Source: GBS-DC sp037442365
GTDB taxonomy: Bacteria; Armatimonadota; Fimbriimonadia; Fimbriimonadales; GBS-DC
Length of the DNA stretch: 64,000 nucleotides
Direction of reading: 5' to 3'
Assembly (NCBI GenBank): GCA_037442365.1
Contig: JBBIQK010000006.1
Coordinates: 1-64,000, forward strand
Part shown: positions 1 through 7,737 of the stretch, one piece after another
How positions within the stretch are numbered: position 1 is the stretch's first letter
How the letters are laid out: every line of letters starts with the position of its first letter
Made by a program: the position numbers and the translations under genes
Notes under the pieces: generated by a model
What the model was told of the DNA's origin: nothing
What the model saw: only the letters and a program-made list of their open reading frames with translations
Databases searched by the model: none

Positions 1-2
1 TG

Positions 3-446
3 CTGGCGTTGGCGGACTGGGTGCTGTTGGTGACGAATGTGCCGTGTACGCTGGCAAGTGCGCACGAGGTGGGGGTGTTGGCGCGTGTACGGTGGCAGAT
101 AGAAATATTGTTTCGTGTGTGGAAGAGTGTGCTCGCGATTGATGCGTGGCGCAGTCGGAACCCGTGGCGGGTGTTGTGTGAGGTGTATGCGAAGTTGCTT
201 GGGGTGGTGTTGTTGCACTGGCTGGTGGTGTTGGCGCGCGGGCGTGTATGGGACTTGAGTCTGCATCAGGCGGCGCGTGCGTTGCAGAAGGTGTGTGGGT
301 TGTTGGTGTGGTGGATGGTGAGGCGTTGTCGTTTGGGGGATGTGGTGGAGGCGTTTAGGCGGTGTTGGTCGGGGTGTCGTGTCTGTCGGCGTCGGAGGCG
401 TCCTGCGACCTTTCAGTTGGTGCAAGGTGAGGAGGGCTTAAATTGA
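3..446 (+). mobile_element. IS4-family transposase, C-terminal part (cut by window edge)
   Basis: The frame is open to the left edge, so only the C-terminal ~147 residues are present. The segment VRWQIEILFRVWKS followed by WRSRNPWRVLCEVYAKLL is the C-terminal signature of IS4-type DDE transposases, including the catalytic Glu of the Y(W)xxRWxIE region. The tail is rich in Arg and Val and its base use is G/T-biased compared with the neighbours, as expected for a transferred element. The stop overlaps the 3' end of the oppositely oriented Rpn-like gene, so the element may have inserted at that gene's end. No terminal inverted repeat could be recognised after the stop. Whether the element is intact depends on sequence outside the window. 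Confidence 0.85.
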
Positions 447-1067
447 TGCCAATGACCCTCTTTCAAGGGCTAACCGCATCAGCTCAATACGCGCCTGCAG
501 GCGGATATCGAGCGCGTGCTTAGTGCGCACTGCGCGCACAAAAGACGCCAGTATCAACGACGCGGGGTCGCCCTCTTCAATCAATTGCGCCTCGTCCAGG
601 TCCAGAAGCTTAATACTGGGAAACACGAAGCGCATCTGGCATTCGCCGATGGAATACTTGTATTCGCGCGGGCGCCAGTTCGGGTTGTCATCCGCCAGAA
701 TCGCAATACTCAGCACGCGCCGCCGATAGCGGAGCCAGATGGCGATGTGATAGGCGAACATTCGCTCCTCGAATTGCGGGTCAGGCGTGGACTGCGCCTC
801 CAGATGCACCAGAATCCACTCCTCGCCGCCCTTTTTCAGGTAGACGCGGAACAGCTTGTCCACCACCTGCAGGTTGGCGAACTCTCTGGGAGCGACCTGC
901 GCCAGCTCTTTGTCCAGAAACTCCACGCCACGCGACCAGTCGATACGCGCGTGCAGGCGCGGCAAGCCGTGCTTAATCAGCGCTTTGAGCCGCTTCGGGT
1001 TATCGGTGTACGCTTTCCATGTCGTGTCATCTACCGTCAGCACCAGCGCGCGCTCGTTGGAACGCAT
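438..1067 (-). CDS. Rpn/PD-(D/E)XK nuclease family transposase-like protein
   Basis: About 209 residues. The stretch VHLEAQSTPDPQFEERMFAY followed by hydrophobic strands matches the Rpn (recombination-promoting nuclease, formerly 'transposase_31'/DUF4351-like) family. The E-x-Q motif sits in the second core strand of the PD-(D/E)XK fold, with the acidic residue (VDKLFRVYL) before it. Family members are Mg-dependent DNases tied to recombination; activity here is inferred. An in-frame GTG lies at 1088, but ATG 1067 is preferred because AAAGAGGG lies just upstream. The protein stops after LALERGSLASI, without the long charged tail many relatives carry, and its stop lies inside the IS4 transposase frame. 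A shortened 3' end caused by the insertion is plausible. Confidence 0.75.
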   Translation of the reverse strand: MRSNERALVLTVDDTTWKAYTDNPKRLKALIKHGLPRLHARIDWSRGVEFLDKELAQVAPREFANLQVVDKLFRVYLKKGGEEWILVHLEAQSTPDPQFEERMFAYHIAIWLRYRRRVLSIAILADDNPNWRPREYKYSIGECQMRFVFPSIKLLDLDEAQLIEEGDPASLILASFVRAVRTKHALDIRLQARIELMRLALERGSLASI

Positions 1068-1112
1068 GCCGCCCTCTTTCGCCTGCACAGGCGGTGTTCC
1101 TACTGCACAACA

Positions 1113-1120
1113 GGTACAAT
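1113..1120 (+). promoter_or_regulatory. -10 box of ruvB, leaderless type
   Basis: GGTACAAT ends 8 nt before the ruvB ATG, and no Shine-Dalgarno lies between them. A transcript starting the usual ~7 nt downstream of the -10 would begin at or next to the start codon. No clear -35 box is visible. Confidence 0.6.
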
Positions 1121-1128
1121 AGGTATGT

Positions 1129-2172
1129 ATGGCGAAGTCAGAGCCTCAGTCCCGTGTGGTTGACCCTGCACGGCGCGCCGACGATGCCGCCAGCGAGGCG
1201 ACCCTGCGCCCGCAGCGGTTGCACGAGTTCATCGGGCAACAGCAACTGCGCGAGAACCTGAGCGTGTTCATTCAAGCCGCGCGCGCCCGCAGCGAGGCGT
1301 TAGACCATGTGCTACTGTTCGGTCCGCCGGGATTGGGCAAAACGACCATCGCGACGATTATCGCCAACGAGATGGGCGCGCCGATTCACATCACTTCGGG
1401 ACCCGCGATTGAGCGACCCGGCGATCTCGCCGCCATCCTGACGAGTATGGAGCCGGGGCAGGTGCTGTTTATCGACGAGATTCACCGCCTCGCACGCGCG
1501 GTTGAGGAGGTGCTGTACCCCGCGATGGAAGACTTTCAGATTGACATCGTGCTGGGCAAGGGCGCGGGGGCGCGCTCGTTGCGCCTTGACCTGCCGCGCT
1601 TCACGGTCGTCGGCGCGACCACACGTGCAGGGCTGCTCACCTCGCCCCTGCGCGACCGATTCGGCATTGTGCATTACTTCCGGATGTACACGCCCGAAGA
1701 GCTGGCGCAGATTGTGCGCCGCTCCGCACGCATCCTGCAAACGCCTATCGAGGAGCCTGCCGTCGAGGAAATCGCGACTCGCTCGCGCGGCACGCCCCGT
1801 ATCGCCAATCGCCTGCTGCGACGCATCCGCGACTTCGCACAAGTGCTGGGTACAGGCGTAATCACTCTCGAAATTACTCAGGACGCGCTCCAGCGGCTAG
1901 GGGTAGACCCGCTGGGGCTGGATGAAATGGATCATAAAATCCTGCGCACCCTCATTGAGAAGTTCAACGGCGGTCCCGTGGGACTGGATACGCTTGCCGC
2001 CGCCATTCAGGAGGACGCAGGTACGATTGAGGATATGTACGAGCCGTACCTGATGCAGCTGGGCTTCCTGCAACGCACCGCGCGCGGGCGCACGGCGACT
2101 CCGCGCGCTTACGCCCATCTGGGGATAGCGGCGACTGGAGTCGCGCTCCAGCCGCCGCTGGACATCGTTTAG
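1129..2172 (+). CDS. ruvB: Holliday junction branch migration ATPase RuvB
   Basis: The 347-residue protein has normal family length. It is the hexameric AAA+ motor that moves Holliday junctions together with RuvA. Walker A GPPGLGKTT begins near residue 65, Walker B is LFIDEIHRL, sensor 1 is GATTRAGLL, the arginine-finger region is SPLRDRFG, and a C-terminal winged helix ends with GFLQRTARGR. ruvA and ruvC are not adjacent, so this is a lone ruvB. The ATG at 1129 follows a -10 box by 8 nt and has no ribosome-binding site. The stop overlaps by 4 nt the stop of the convergent membrane-protein gene. Confidence 0.97.
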   Translation: MAKSEPQSRVVDPARRADDAASEATLRPQRLHEFIGQQQLRENLSVFIQAARARSEALDHVLLFGPPGLGKTTIATIIANEMGAPIHITSGPAIERPGDLAAILTSMEPGQVLFIDEIHRLARAVEEVLYPAMEDFQIDIVLGKGAGARSLRLDLPRFTVVGATTRAGLLTSPLRDRFGIVHYFRMYTPEELAQIVRRSARILQTPIEEPAVEEIATRSRGTPRIANRLLRRIRDFAQVLGTGVITLEITQDALQRLGVDPLGLDEMDHKILRTLIEKFNGGPVGLDTLAAAIQEDAGTIEDMYEPYLMQLGFLQRTARGRTATPRAYAHLGIAATGVALQPPLDIV

Positions 2173-2702
2173 CGACGAAACCGCTCCCGACGAGTCTGCT
2201 TGTTGCCCTCCGGGTCGGTGAACACCTGCTGCTGGTATACCTCGCCATTCAACTGCACCTGATAGGTGAACTCCATGTCTATCTTTTGCCCCAAAATTTC
2301 CATACTGGACTTGACGGGCGGCTTATGTTCCAGAATTGCGGTATCCGGCGCGGCGTCGGGCTTGGGCGGTTTGTAGACCAGTCGCACTTCGGTTCCATCC
2401 GGCAGCGTGAAAGGCTTTGTTGGGTCTTCCGTCACATACTTCGGCGCAAGCCGCTTGAGACTGGCGGGATATTTGCCGTTGTTGTCGGCGGCGTAGCGTT
2501 TCAGGGCGTCGTAAACGGCGCGCTGCTTCGGCACAATCACCTGCGCCTTGGTCACAACCTCCTCAATCGGTCTCCCAACGGTATTCACGAGCGCCCGCCC
2601 ACCGAGTACCGCCGCAACAACGGCGATGATGATCAAGCCGAGGCAGCCGATGCCGCCCAGCACCCAGCACGATGCGCGTCCCTGAATGCGTGTGTGCGTC
2701 AT
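2169..2702 (-). CDS. Hypothetical single-pass membrane protein
   Basis: A 177-residue protein of unrecognised family. A short cytoplasmic N-terminus is followed by one membrane segment (about residues 13-37, CWVLGGIGCLGLIIIAVVAA) and an exported domain. The segment KQRAVYDALKRYAADNNGKYPASL resembles the 'xxY...NGxYP' region of GspG/pseudopilin proteins, but there is no prepilin cleavage site, so the likeness may be superficial. The C-terminus is charged (KQTRRERFRR). It overlaps ruvB tail to tail by 4 nt and lies just downstream of the HD-hydrolase gene, with which it may be cotranscribed. Function unknown. Confidence 0.7.
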   Translation of the reverse strand: MTHTRIQGRASCWVLGGIGCLGLIIIAVVAAVLGGRALVNTVGRPIEEVVTKAQVIVPKQRAVYDALKRYAADNNGKYPASLKRLAPKYVTEDPTKPFTLPDGTEVRLVYKPPKPDAAPDTAILEHKPPVKSSMEILGQKIDMEFTYQVQLNGEVYQQQVFTDPEGNKQTRRERFRR

Positions 2703-2735
2703 AGTTTTCCCCTACCAAGAGTGTACCCACTGCGA

Positions 2736-3401
2736 TTAGCCGATGGGCGCGCCGTTAATCATCAGATGGAACTGACACTCCAGCGCATCCGCCGCGCGGC
2801 GGCACATCACCATGCGCTCCAGAAATATCTCGAAATACTCCATCAGGCTGGCGACGCTCACATCGATCTCGAGATTCAGTTCAATCAACCGCTCTTTGGG
2901 CATCACGCGCAGGCGCGAGCGCTGTGTGGCGAAGTTCACGCGGTCATGGATGTCGAACTCGCCCTGATTGGGGTTCTGCACGCGCGAGAAATGCACATCC
3001 GACTTGTCCGCCAGAATGACCGCCGACGCCGCGTAGTTCACGGGAAAGCCTGTCGTCTCCTCATGATTGCCAATCGCGCTGATAATGATGGCAATCTCGT
3101 CGGGTGGCATCCCCATCTGGGTCAGCAGGTGAAAGGCAATCAACGCGCCCGTCTGCGCATGGTGGTCGCGGTTGACCACATTCCCAATATCGTGCATAAA
3201 GCCTGCAATCGCCGCCAGCTCCGCCTGCCGCTCGCTGTAGCCCAGTTTCAGGCACAACCGCCGCGCGTTGTTCGCCACCAGCCCCGCATGGCGCAGCCCA
3301 TGCTCTGTGTAGCCCATCGCATAGAGCATCTGGTTCGCCTGCTGAATGTAGGTGCGTATCGTCTCGTTGTTGCGCACATCGTCCAGAGTAATCAGCGCCA
3401 T
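2736..3401 (-). CDS. HD-domain phosphohydrolase
   Basis: About 221 residues. The metal-binding HD signature is visible in order: HGLRHAGLV (first His), FMHDIGN (the HD pair), HHAQTGAL, and later GNHEE and DKSD. The family hydrolyses phosphate esters, often nucleotides; the substrate cannot be told. ATG 3401 is chosen because the open frame upstream runs into lpxK, whose stop is 4 nt before this start, suggesting coupled translation with lpxK. The C-terminal third (residues ~150-221) has no recognised domain and contains CRRAADAL. Confidence 0.8.
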   Translation of the reverse strand: MALITLDDVRNNETIRTYIQQANQMLYAMGYTEHGLRHAGLVANNARRLCLKLGYSERQAELAAIAGFMHDIGNVVNRDHHAQTGALIAFHLLTQMGMPPDEIAIIISAIGNHEETTGFPVNYAASAVILADKSDVHFSRVQNPNQGEFDIHDRVNFATQRSRLRVMPKERLIELNLEIDVSVASLMEYFEIFLERMVMCRRAADALECQFHLMINGAPIG

Positions 3402-3405
3402 AGCT

Positions 3406-4536
3406 TTAAGATTCTCGGCGATTGGCAGGTGTTCCTGTAAACAGGCTCTGCAAGCGGGCGCGCAGCGTTTCATCTAAATGCGCCTCAATCAGCAGCGCGT
3501 AGGCGTCGCAGGCGTCGGGCAATCTCTCACGCAGTTTGACCGCGTCTTTCATCGTGGTCAGCACCGTTTTACCTGCGAGAGGTTTCAGATCGTCGGGCGT
3601 GTAGGCGTGGTGGTCGCGATAGGTGTGCATGCGCTCCACTGTATACCCCAGCGCGTCAGCCATCCGTCGAAACCGTTCGGGGCGCGCGATGCCACACAGG
3701 AGCGTGAGCGGGCGCCCCTGCAATCGCTCCAGCGGCAACCGCTCACCCGACGCGAAGTGCAGCAGCGCGGTCGGCGCGATGGTGGTGGTGTAAGCAGCGA
3801 CTCCTGGGACGCTCCAGAGATGCGTCTGACTCCCCTCTCCCGCGCTGTGGGAGAGGGGCTGGGGGTAAGGGTTCTCAACAGTTTCCCCTGTCGCCGATGG
3901 CAGGGATGTCCGCACCAGCACCACCCCGTCCGCGCGGCGCAGTCCATCAGGCGGCTCACGCAGGGGTCCCGCGGGCAGACAATAGCCGTTGCCCAGCGGC
4001 GACTCGGCGGGCAGCAGTACCAGATCCAGCGCGCGCGCCAGCAACAGATGCTGAAAGCCATCGTCCAGCACCAGCGCGTCGGGCGACCAGCGTTCAATCG
4101 CCGCCTGCGCCATCTGCACGCGCCACTTCCCCACTGCCAGTGGCGTATCGGGAAGCGCCAGACGCAACTCCACCGCCTCATCGCCCACGATGGATGCATC
4201 GGGGTACTCGTGCGGGTCTACCAGTGCGCCCGTGCGATAGCAACTCCCGCCGTAGCCGTGCGTCAGCACCGCGATGCGCACGCCCAGCTCCTGCAAATAG
4301 CGCGCCACAGCTACCGTGAGGGGCGTCTTGCTCACACCACCCACCCAGAGGGAACCGATTCCGATGATGGGGATAGGCATCAGTGCCCGTCGCTTGAGCC
4401 CCAGCCGATAGACACCCGCGTAAACGCGCCATCCCAGCGCATAGAGCCATGCCAATCCGCGCAGACCCGTAGGCGGCGACTCGCGCCAGAGCTGCTCCAA
4501 TCGCCGCGCGGAAGTACCTACATCTATTCGCGCCAT
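3406..4536 (-). CDS. lpxK: Tetraacyldisaccharide 4'-kinase LpxK, with in-frame repeat insertion
   Basis: About 376 residues. LpxK phosphorylates the lipid A disaccharide precursor at the inner membrane, so the organism probably makes an LPS outer membrane. The P-loop variant is GIGSLWVGGVSKTPLT, then VLTHGYGGSCYRTG, the VGDEAVEL region, LDDGFQHL, and the C-terminal LLCGIARPERF and MKDAVKL motifs. Between the kinase core and the C-terminal part sits an extra stretch, NPYPQPLSHSAGEGSQ, encoded by a CCCTCTCCC/GGGAGAGGG palindrome (3832-3858); the frame stays open. Start choice is uncertain: ATG 4536 (ACAGG 5 nt upstream) or ATG 4551. It is divergent from hpd and upstream of the HD-hydrolase gene. 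Confidence 0.93.
   Translation of the reverse strand: MARIDVGTSARRLEQLWRESPPTGLRGLAWLYALGWRVYAGVYRLGLKRRALMPIPIIGIGSLWVGGVSKTPLTVAVARYLQELGVRIAVLTHGYGGSCYRTGALVDPHEYPDASIVGDEAVELRLALPDTPLAVGKWRVQMAQAAIERWSPDALVLDDGFQHLLLARALDLVLLPAESPLGNGYCLPAGPLREPPDGLRRADGVVLVRTSLPSATGETVENPYPQPLSHSAGEGSQTHLWSVPGVAAYTTTIAPTALLHFASGERLPLERLQGRPLTLLCGIARPERFRRMADALGYTVERMHTYRDHHAYTPDDLKPLAGKTVLTTMKDAVKLRERLPDACDAYALLIEAHLDETLRARLQSLFTGTPANRRES
3832..3858. repeat. CCCTCTCCC/GGGAGAGGG palindrome inside lpxK
   Basis: CCCCTCTCCC, a 7-nt loop and GGGAGAGGGG form a hairpin, followed by CTGGGGGTAAGGG. The same palindrome occurs in gaps near 15443, 29399, 36850 and, weaker, 40636. This copy alone lies within a coding region and adds roughly 25 residues without breaking the frame. 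Confidence 0.85.
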
Positions 4537-4571
4537 CCGAACCTGTAGCATACCTCGCCGCACCCAAAACA

Positions 4572-4579
4572 GGTATACT
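4572..4579 (+). promoter_or_regulatory. -10 box of hpd
   Basis: GGTATACT lies 31 nt before the hpd ATG. Unlike the leaderless genes here, this transcript would carry a short leader with a strong GGAGG at 4598-4602. Confidence 0.5.
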
Positions 4580-4610
4580 ACCCGCACCTGCAACGAAGGA
4601 GGTAGGAACA

Positions 4611-5696
4611 ATGCATGACATCATGCCAATTCGGCGCATCGACCATGTGCGCTTTTTCGTGAGCAACGCGAAGCAGGCGGCGTACTACTACCGCACGCTG
4701 TTCGGCTTCGATGTAGTGGCGTATTCTGGGCTGGAGACGGGCAACCGAACGGAAGCGAGCTATGTGCTGCAGCAGAACGATATTCGCTTCGTGCTGACCG
4801 CGCCGTACAAGCAGGATCACCCGCTGGCGCAGTGGCTGATCACGCATGGCGACGGCGTGCGCGACATCGCGTTCGAGGTGGACGATGTGGAACGCGCCTA
4901 CAGTGAAGCGGTGCGCCGCGGAGCGCAGGGCGCGCTGGAGCCGACCGTGCTCAAAGACGACGACGGCGAAGTGCATCTCGCCGCCATCCATACCTACGGC
5001 GAGGTGCTGCACTCGTTCGTCAACCGCGACCGCTACCGAGGAACCTTCATGCCCGGCTTCAAGGAGATGTTTATCCCCGGCGAGTCCATCGGCGTTCAGG
5101 AGATTGACCATATCGTGGGCAATGTGGAGCTGGGCAAGATGAACCACTGGGTGAACTTCTACCGCGAGATTATGGGCTTTGACCTGCTGGTGCATTTCTC
5201 CGACGACGACATCAGCACCGAATACTCCGCGCTGATGTCTAAAGTCGTGCAGGATGGGCGCGGCAAAATCAAGCTGCCCATCAACGAACCTGCCGAAGGG
5301 CGACGCAAGTCCCAGATTGAGGAGTACCTCGAATACAACGCGGGTCCCGGCGTGCAGCACATCGCGTTGCAGACCGACGACATCATCAACACCGTGCGCC
5401 ATCTTAAAGCGCGCGGGATGCAGTTCATCTATGTGCCCCAGACCTACTACGAGGAAGTGCCCGACCGCGTTGGCGCGATTGAGGAAGACCTGCGCACCAT
5501 CGCCGAGCTGGGAATCCTCGTAGACCGCGACGAAGAGGGCTACCTGCTGCAGACCTTCACCAAGACCGTGCAGGATCGCCCGACGCTGTTTTTCGAAATT
5601 ATCGAGCGGCACGGCTCGCGTGGCTTCGGCAAGGGCAACTTCAAAGCGCTGTTCGAGGCGATTGAACGCGAACAAGCCCTGCGGGGCAATCTGTAG
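4611..5696 (+). CDS. hpd: 4-hydroxyphenylpyruvate dioxygenase
   Basis: A 361-residue Fe(II) oxygenase of normal length. It turns 4-hydroxyphenylpyruvate into homogentisate in tyrosine breakdown. It has two VOC-fold halves. The iron ligands are visible as His167 (EIDHIVGNV), His250 (GVQHIALQTDDI) and Glu329 (LFFEIIERHG), and the C-terminal helix GFGKGNFKALFEAIEREQ is diagnostic. The start has GGAGG 8 nt upstream. No homogentisate dioxygenase or other catabolic gene is adjacent. It is divergent from lpxK. Confidence 0.97.
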   Translation: MHDIMPIRRIDHVRFFVSNAKQAAYYYRTLFGFDVVAYSGLETGNRTEASYVLQQNDIRFVLTAPYKQDHPLAQWLITHGDGVRDIAFEVDDVERAYSEAVRRGAQGALEPTVLKDDDGEVHLAAIHTYGEVLHSFVNRDRYRGTFMPGFKEMFIPGESIGVQEIDHIVGNVELGKMNHWVNFYREIMGFDLLVHFSDDDISTEYSALMSKVVQDGRGKIKLPINEPAEGRRKSQIEEYLEYNAGPGVQHIALQTDDIINTVRHLKARGMQFIYVPQTYYEEVPDRVGAIEEDLRTIAELGILVDRDEEGYLLQTFTKTVQDRPTLFFEIIERHGSRGFGKGNFKALFEAIEREQALRGNL

Positions 5697-5704
5697 CCAC
5701 TTTC

Positions 5705-5735
5705 GCCCATCGGGAAACTTCAACTCCCGATGGGC
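5705..5735 (+). terminator. Hairpin after hpd
   Basis: GCCCATCGGGA and TCCCGATGGGC form a perfect 11-bp stem with a 9-nt loop, starting 8 nt after the hpd stop. There is no U-tract, so Rho-independent termination is not certain. Confidence 0.6.
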
Positions 5736-5750
5736 TATCAGGAGTATCCA

Positions 5751-5981
5751 ATGCAAAAGCTAATTCGAGCGCGGTACATACGACAGGCAATCGTTCCTGA
5801 TGAGCCTCTCGATATTCCAGAGGGGCAACGCATAGAAGTGGTTATACGGCGTCTTGTCTCCGACGCTGAACTGCAAAAAGCAAAGGCTCAGGAGGCTTGG
5901 AATGAGATAAAAATCACGGCGATCAAGGGGTTGAACCTTCCCGACTCAGGGCTGAGTCGGGAAGCAATTTACGAGGATTAA
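5751..5981 (+). CDS. DUF104/AF2212-like antitoxin
   Basis: A 76-residue protein. The start MQKLIRARYIRQAIVPDEPL matches the DUF104 (AF2212-like) family, a small beta fold found before PIN-domain toxins; PEGQRIEVVI is the typical second strand. ATG 5751 is chosen over an in-frame ATG at 5730 because AGGAG lies 6 nt before it; the earlier ATG lies inside the hpd terminator hairpin. The PIN toxin starts 3 nt after the stop, so the two form a toxin-antitoxin operon. The protein should bind and neutralise the toxin; autoregulation is inferred from the family. Confidence 0.82.
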   Translation: MQKLIRARYIRQAIVPDEPLDIPEGQRIEVVIRRLVSDAELQKAKAQEAWNEIKITAIKGLNLPDSGLSREAIYED

Positions 5982-5984
5982 CCC

Positions 5985-6428
5985 ATGCGGATGCTCCTGG
6001 ACACAAGTGTACTTGTACGACTACGCGATGCAGATAGTCCGCTGCACACGCCTTGCATAGATGCAATCGAGAAACTGTTCGCACAGTCGGTACAAATATG
6101 CTTGTGTCTCCAGGTGCTTATAGAGTTCTGGAGCGTCTGCACCCGACCACGCAGTGTAAACGGCATGGGACTTTCTCCTGAAGAGGCTTATCGCGACTGC
6201 CAACGATTCCTGACTGCCTTCAGCCTTCTGGAGGAGCCTGTAGGAATTGCAGACGAATGGCTGAAACTGGTGCAAAAGTACAGTGTTCAAGGCAAACAGG
6301 TGCATGACGCCCGACTCGCCGCATTTGCGATCGCTCACGAGGTTGATTCTGTGCTAACGCTCAATCCAGAAGATTTTGTCAGATACACAGAGATAAAAGT
6401 CGTAACTCCGCACGAGGTGCTCCAATGA
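5985..6428 (+). CDS. PIN-domain ribonuclease toxin (VapC-like)
   Basis: A 147-residue protein. PIN motifs are visible: MLLDTSVLV (first Asp), LQVLIEFWSV (acidic Glu), and VHDARLAAFAIAHEVDSVLTLNPEDF (the central Asp and the ND-like third cluster). VapC toxins are Mg-dependent RNases that usually cut tRNA or rRNA; the target is not predictable here. It follows its DUF104 antitoxin by 3 nt. Its stop TGA overlaps the purB start (ATGA), so purB translation is coupled to the toxin gene. Base composition is lower in GC than the flanking housekeeping genes, which supports horizontal acquisition. Confidence 0.88.
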   Translation: MRMLLDTSVLVRLRDADSPLHTPCIDAIEKLFAQSVQICLCLQVLIEFWSVCTRPRSVNGMGLSPEEAYRDCQRFLTAFSLLEEPVGIADEWLKLVQKYSVQGKQVHDARLAAFAIAHEVDSVLTLNPEDFVRYTEIKVVTPHEVLQ

Positions 6429-7720
6429 TCGAACGCTACACAACGCCTGAGATGCGCGACCTCTGGAGCGAGGCGGGCAAGTACCGCGCGTGGCTGGAGG
6501 TCGAGATTGCCATCTGTGAAGGGCTGGCGCGCTACGGGTACATCCCCGCCGACGCGCCAGCCGTGATTCGTGAACGCGCCCGCTTCGACCCAGCGCGGAT
6601 TGCCCAGCTGGAGCAGGAGACTCGCCACGATGTGATGGCGTTCGTGCGCAACCTCGCAGAGAATGTCGGCGAGGAAGGACGCTGGATCCACTACGGCGTG
6701 ACTTCCTACGATGTGGTGGATACTGCACTTGCGGTGCGCCTCAAGCGGTCGGTGGAACTCATCCTCGCCGAGTGCGACGCACTGCGCAACGAAATCCGAC
6801 GCCTCGCACAGGAACACCTGCACACGCCGATGATTGGGCGCACACACGGCGTCCATGCCGAGCCAATCACCTTCGGCTTCAAGCTGCTGGGCTGGTACGC
6901 TGAGCTGGAGCGCCATCGCAGGCGACTGGAACGCCTGCTGCCTGAAATCAGCGTTGGCAAGGTGTCGGGCGCGGTGGGCATCCACGCAAATGTAGACCCG
7001 CGCGTGGAAGAGTATGTGTGCGAAACACTCGGATTGACGCCCGACCCCGCCTCGACCCAGATTGTTGCCCGCGACCGACACGCAAGCCTGTTGTGCGCCT
7101 TCGCCGTGCTTGCCGCCTCACTGGAAAAATTCGCCACTGAAATCCGCAACCTGCAGCGCACCGAAATTCTGGAAGTGCAGGAACCCTTCGCACAGGGTCA
7201 AACAGGCTCCTCTGCAATGCCTCACAAGCGCAACCCCTGGAACTGCGAGACCATCAGCGGGCTGGCGCGTATCGTGCGGGCGAACGCACACGCGATGCTC
7301 GAAAGCGTCGCCACATGGCACGAGCGCGACCTCACCAACTCCAGCGTGGAGCGTATCGTCATCCCCAACACCTGCACGCTGATTCACTGGATGTTGCGCA
7401 AGTTCACGAACATCCTGCAGGGGCTGGTGGTGCTGCCCGACAATATGCGGCGCAATCTGGAGCTGCTTGGCGGGCTGCCCTACAGTGAGCATGTGATGCT
7501 GGCGCTGATTCAGAAGGGTCTCTCGCGGGAACACGCCTACAAGTTAGTGCAGCGCAACGCGGCGCGCGTGTGGGATGAGCGGGTCTCGTTTCTGGACGCC
7601 CTGCTCGCCGATTCCGAGGTGCGCCAGCGCCTCAGCGAGGACGAGATACGCCAGTGCCTGAGTCTGGAGCATCACCTGCGCCATCTGGACACGACGGTAC
7701 AGCGTGTTCTGGGTGGCTGA
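6425..7720 (+). CDS. purB: Adenylosuccinate lyase
   Basis: A 431-residue member of the fumarase/aspartase superfamily that acts twice in purine synthesis (SAICAR to AICAR, and adenylosuccinate to AMP). The signature loop GSSAMPHKRNP is complete; TSYDVVDTA and GRTHGVHAEPITFGFK are the other conserved regions carrying the catalytic His residues. The start ATG overlaps the PIN-toxin stop by 4 nt. No separate promoter or ribosome-binding site is obvious, so expression may depend on the toxin-antitoxin promoter. It ends 17 nt from the convergent histidine kinase gene. Confidence 0.96.
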   Translation: MIERYTTPEMRDLWSEAGKYRAWLEVEIAICEGLARYGYIPADAPAVIRERARFDPARIAQLEQETRHDVMAFVRNLAENVGEEGRWIHYGVTSYDVVDTALAVRLKRSVELILAECDALRNEIRRLAQEHLHTPMIGRTHGVHAEPITFGFKLLGWYAELERHRRRLERLLPEISVGKVSGAVGIHANVDPRVEEYVCETLGLTPDPASTQIVARDRHASLLCAFAVLAASLEKFATEIRNLQRTEILEVQEPFAQGQTGSSAMPHKRNPWNCETISGLARIVRANAHAMLESVATWHERDLTNSSVERIVIPNTCTLIHWMLRKFTNILQGLVVLPDNMRRNLELLGGLPYSEHVMLALIQKGLSREHAYKLVQRNAARVWDERVSFLDALLADSEVRQRLSEDEIRQCLSLEHHLRHLDTTVQRVLGG

Positions 7721-7737
7721 TTAGCGCCGCGCCCGAA

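Noticed and set aside
516..1163. Long open frame opposite the Rpn-like gene
   Set aside because: It mirrors the minus-strand gene; its protein has no domain pattern, whereas the minus strand shows the Rpn motif.
2286..3440. Long plus-strand open frame over the membrane-protein and HD genes
   Set aside because: Antisense shadow; the HD motif is on the minus strand.
4578..5756. 392-codon minus frame over hpd
   Set aside because: Shadow created by high GC at third positions; hpd on the plus strand has all iron ligands.
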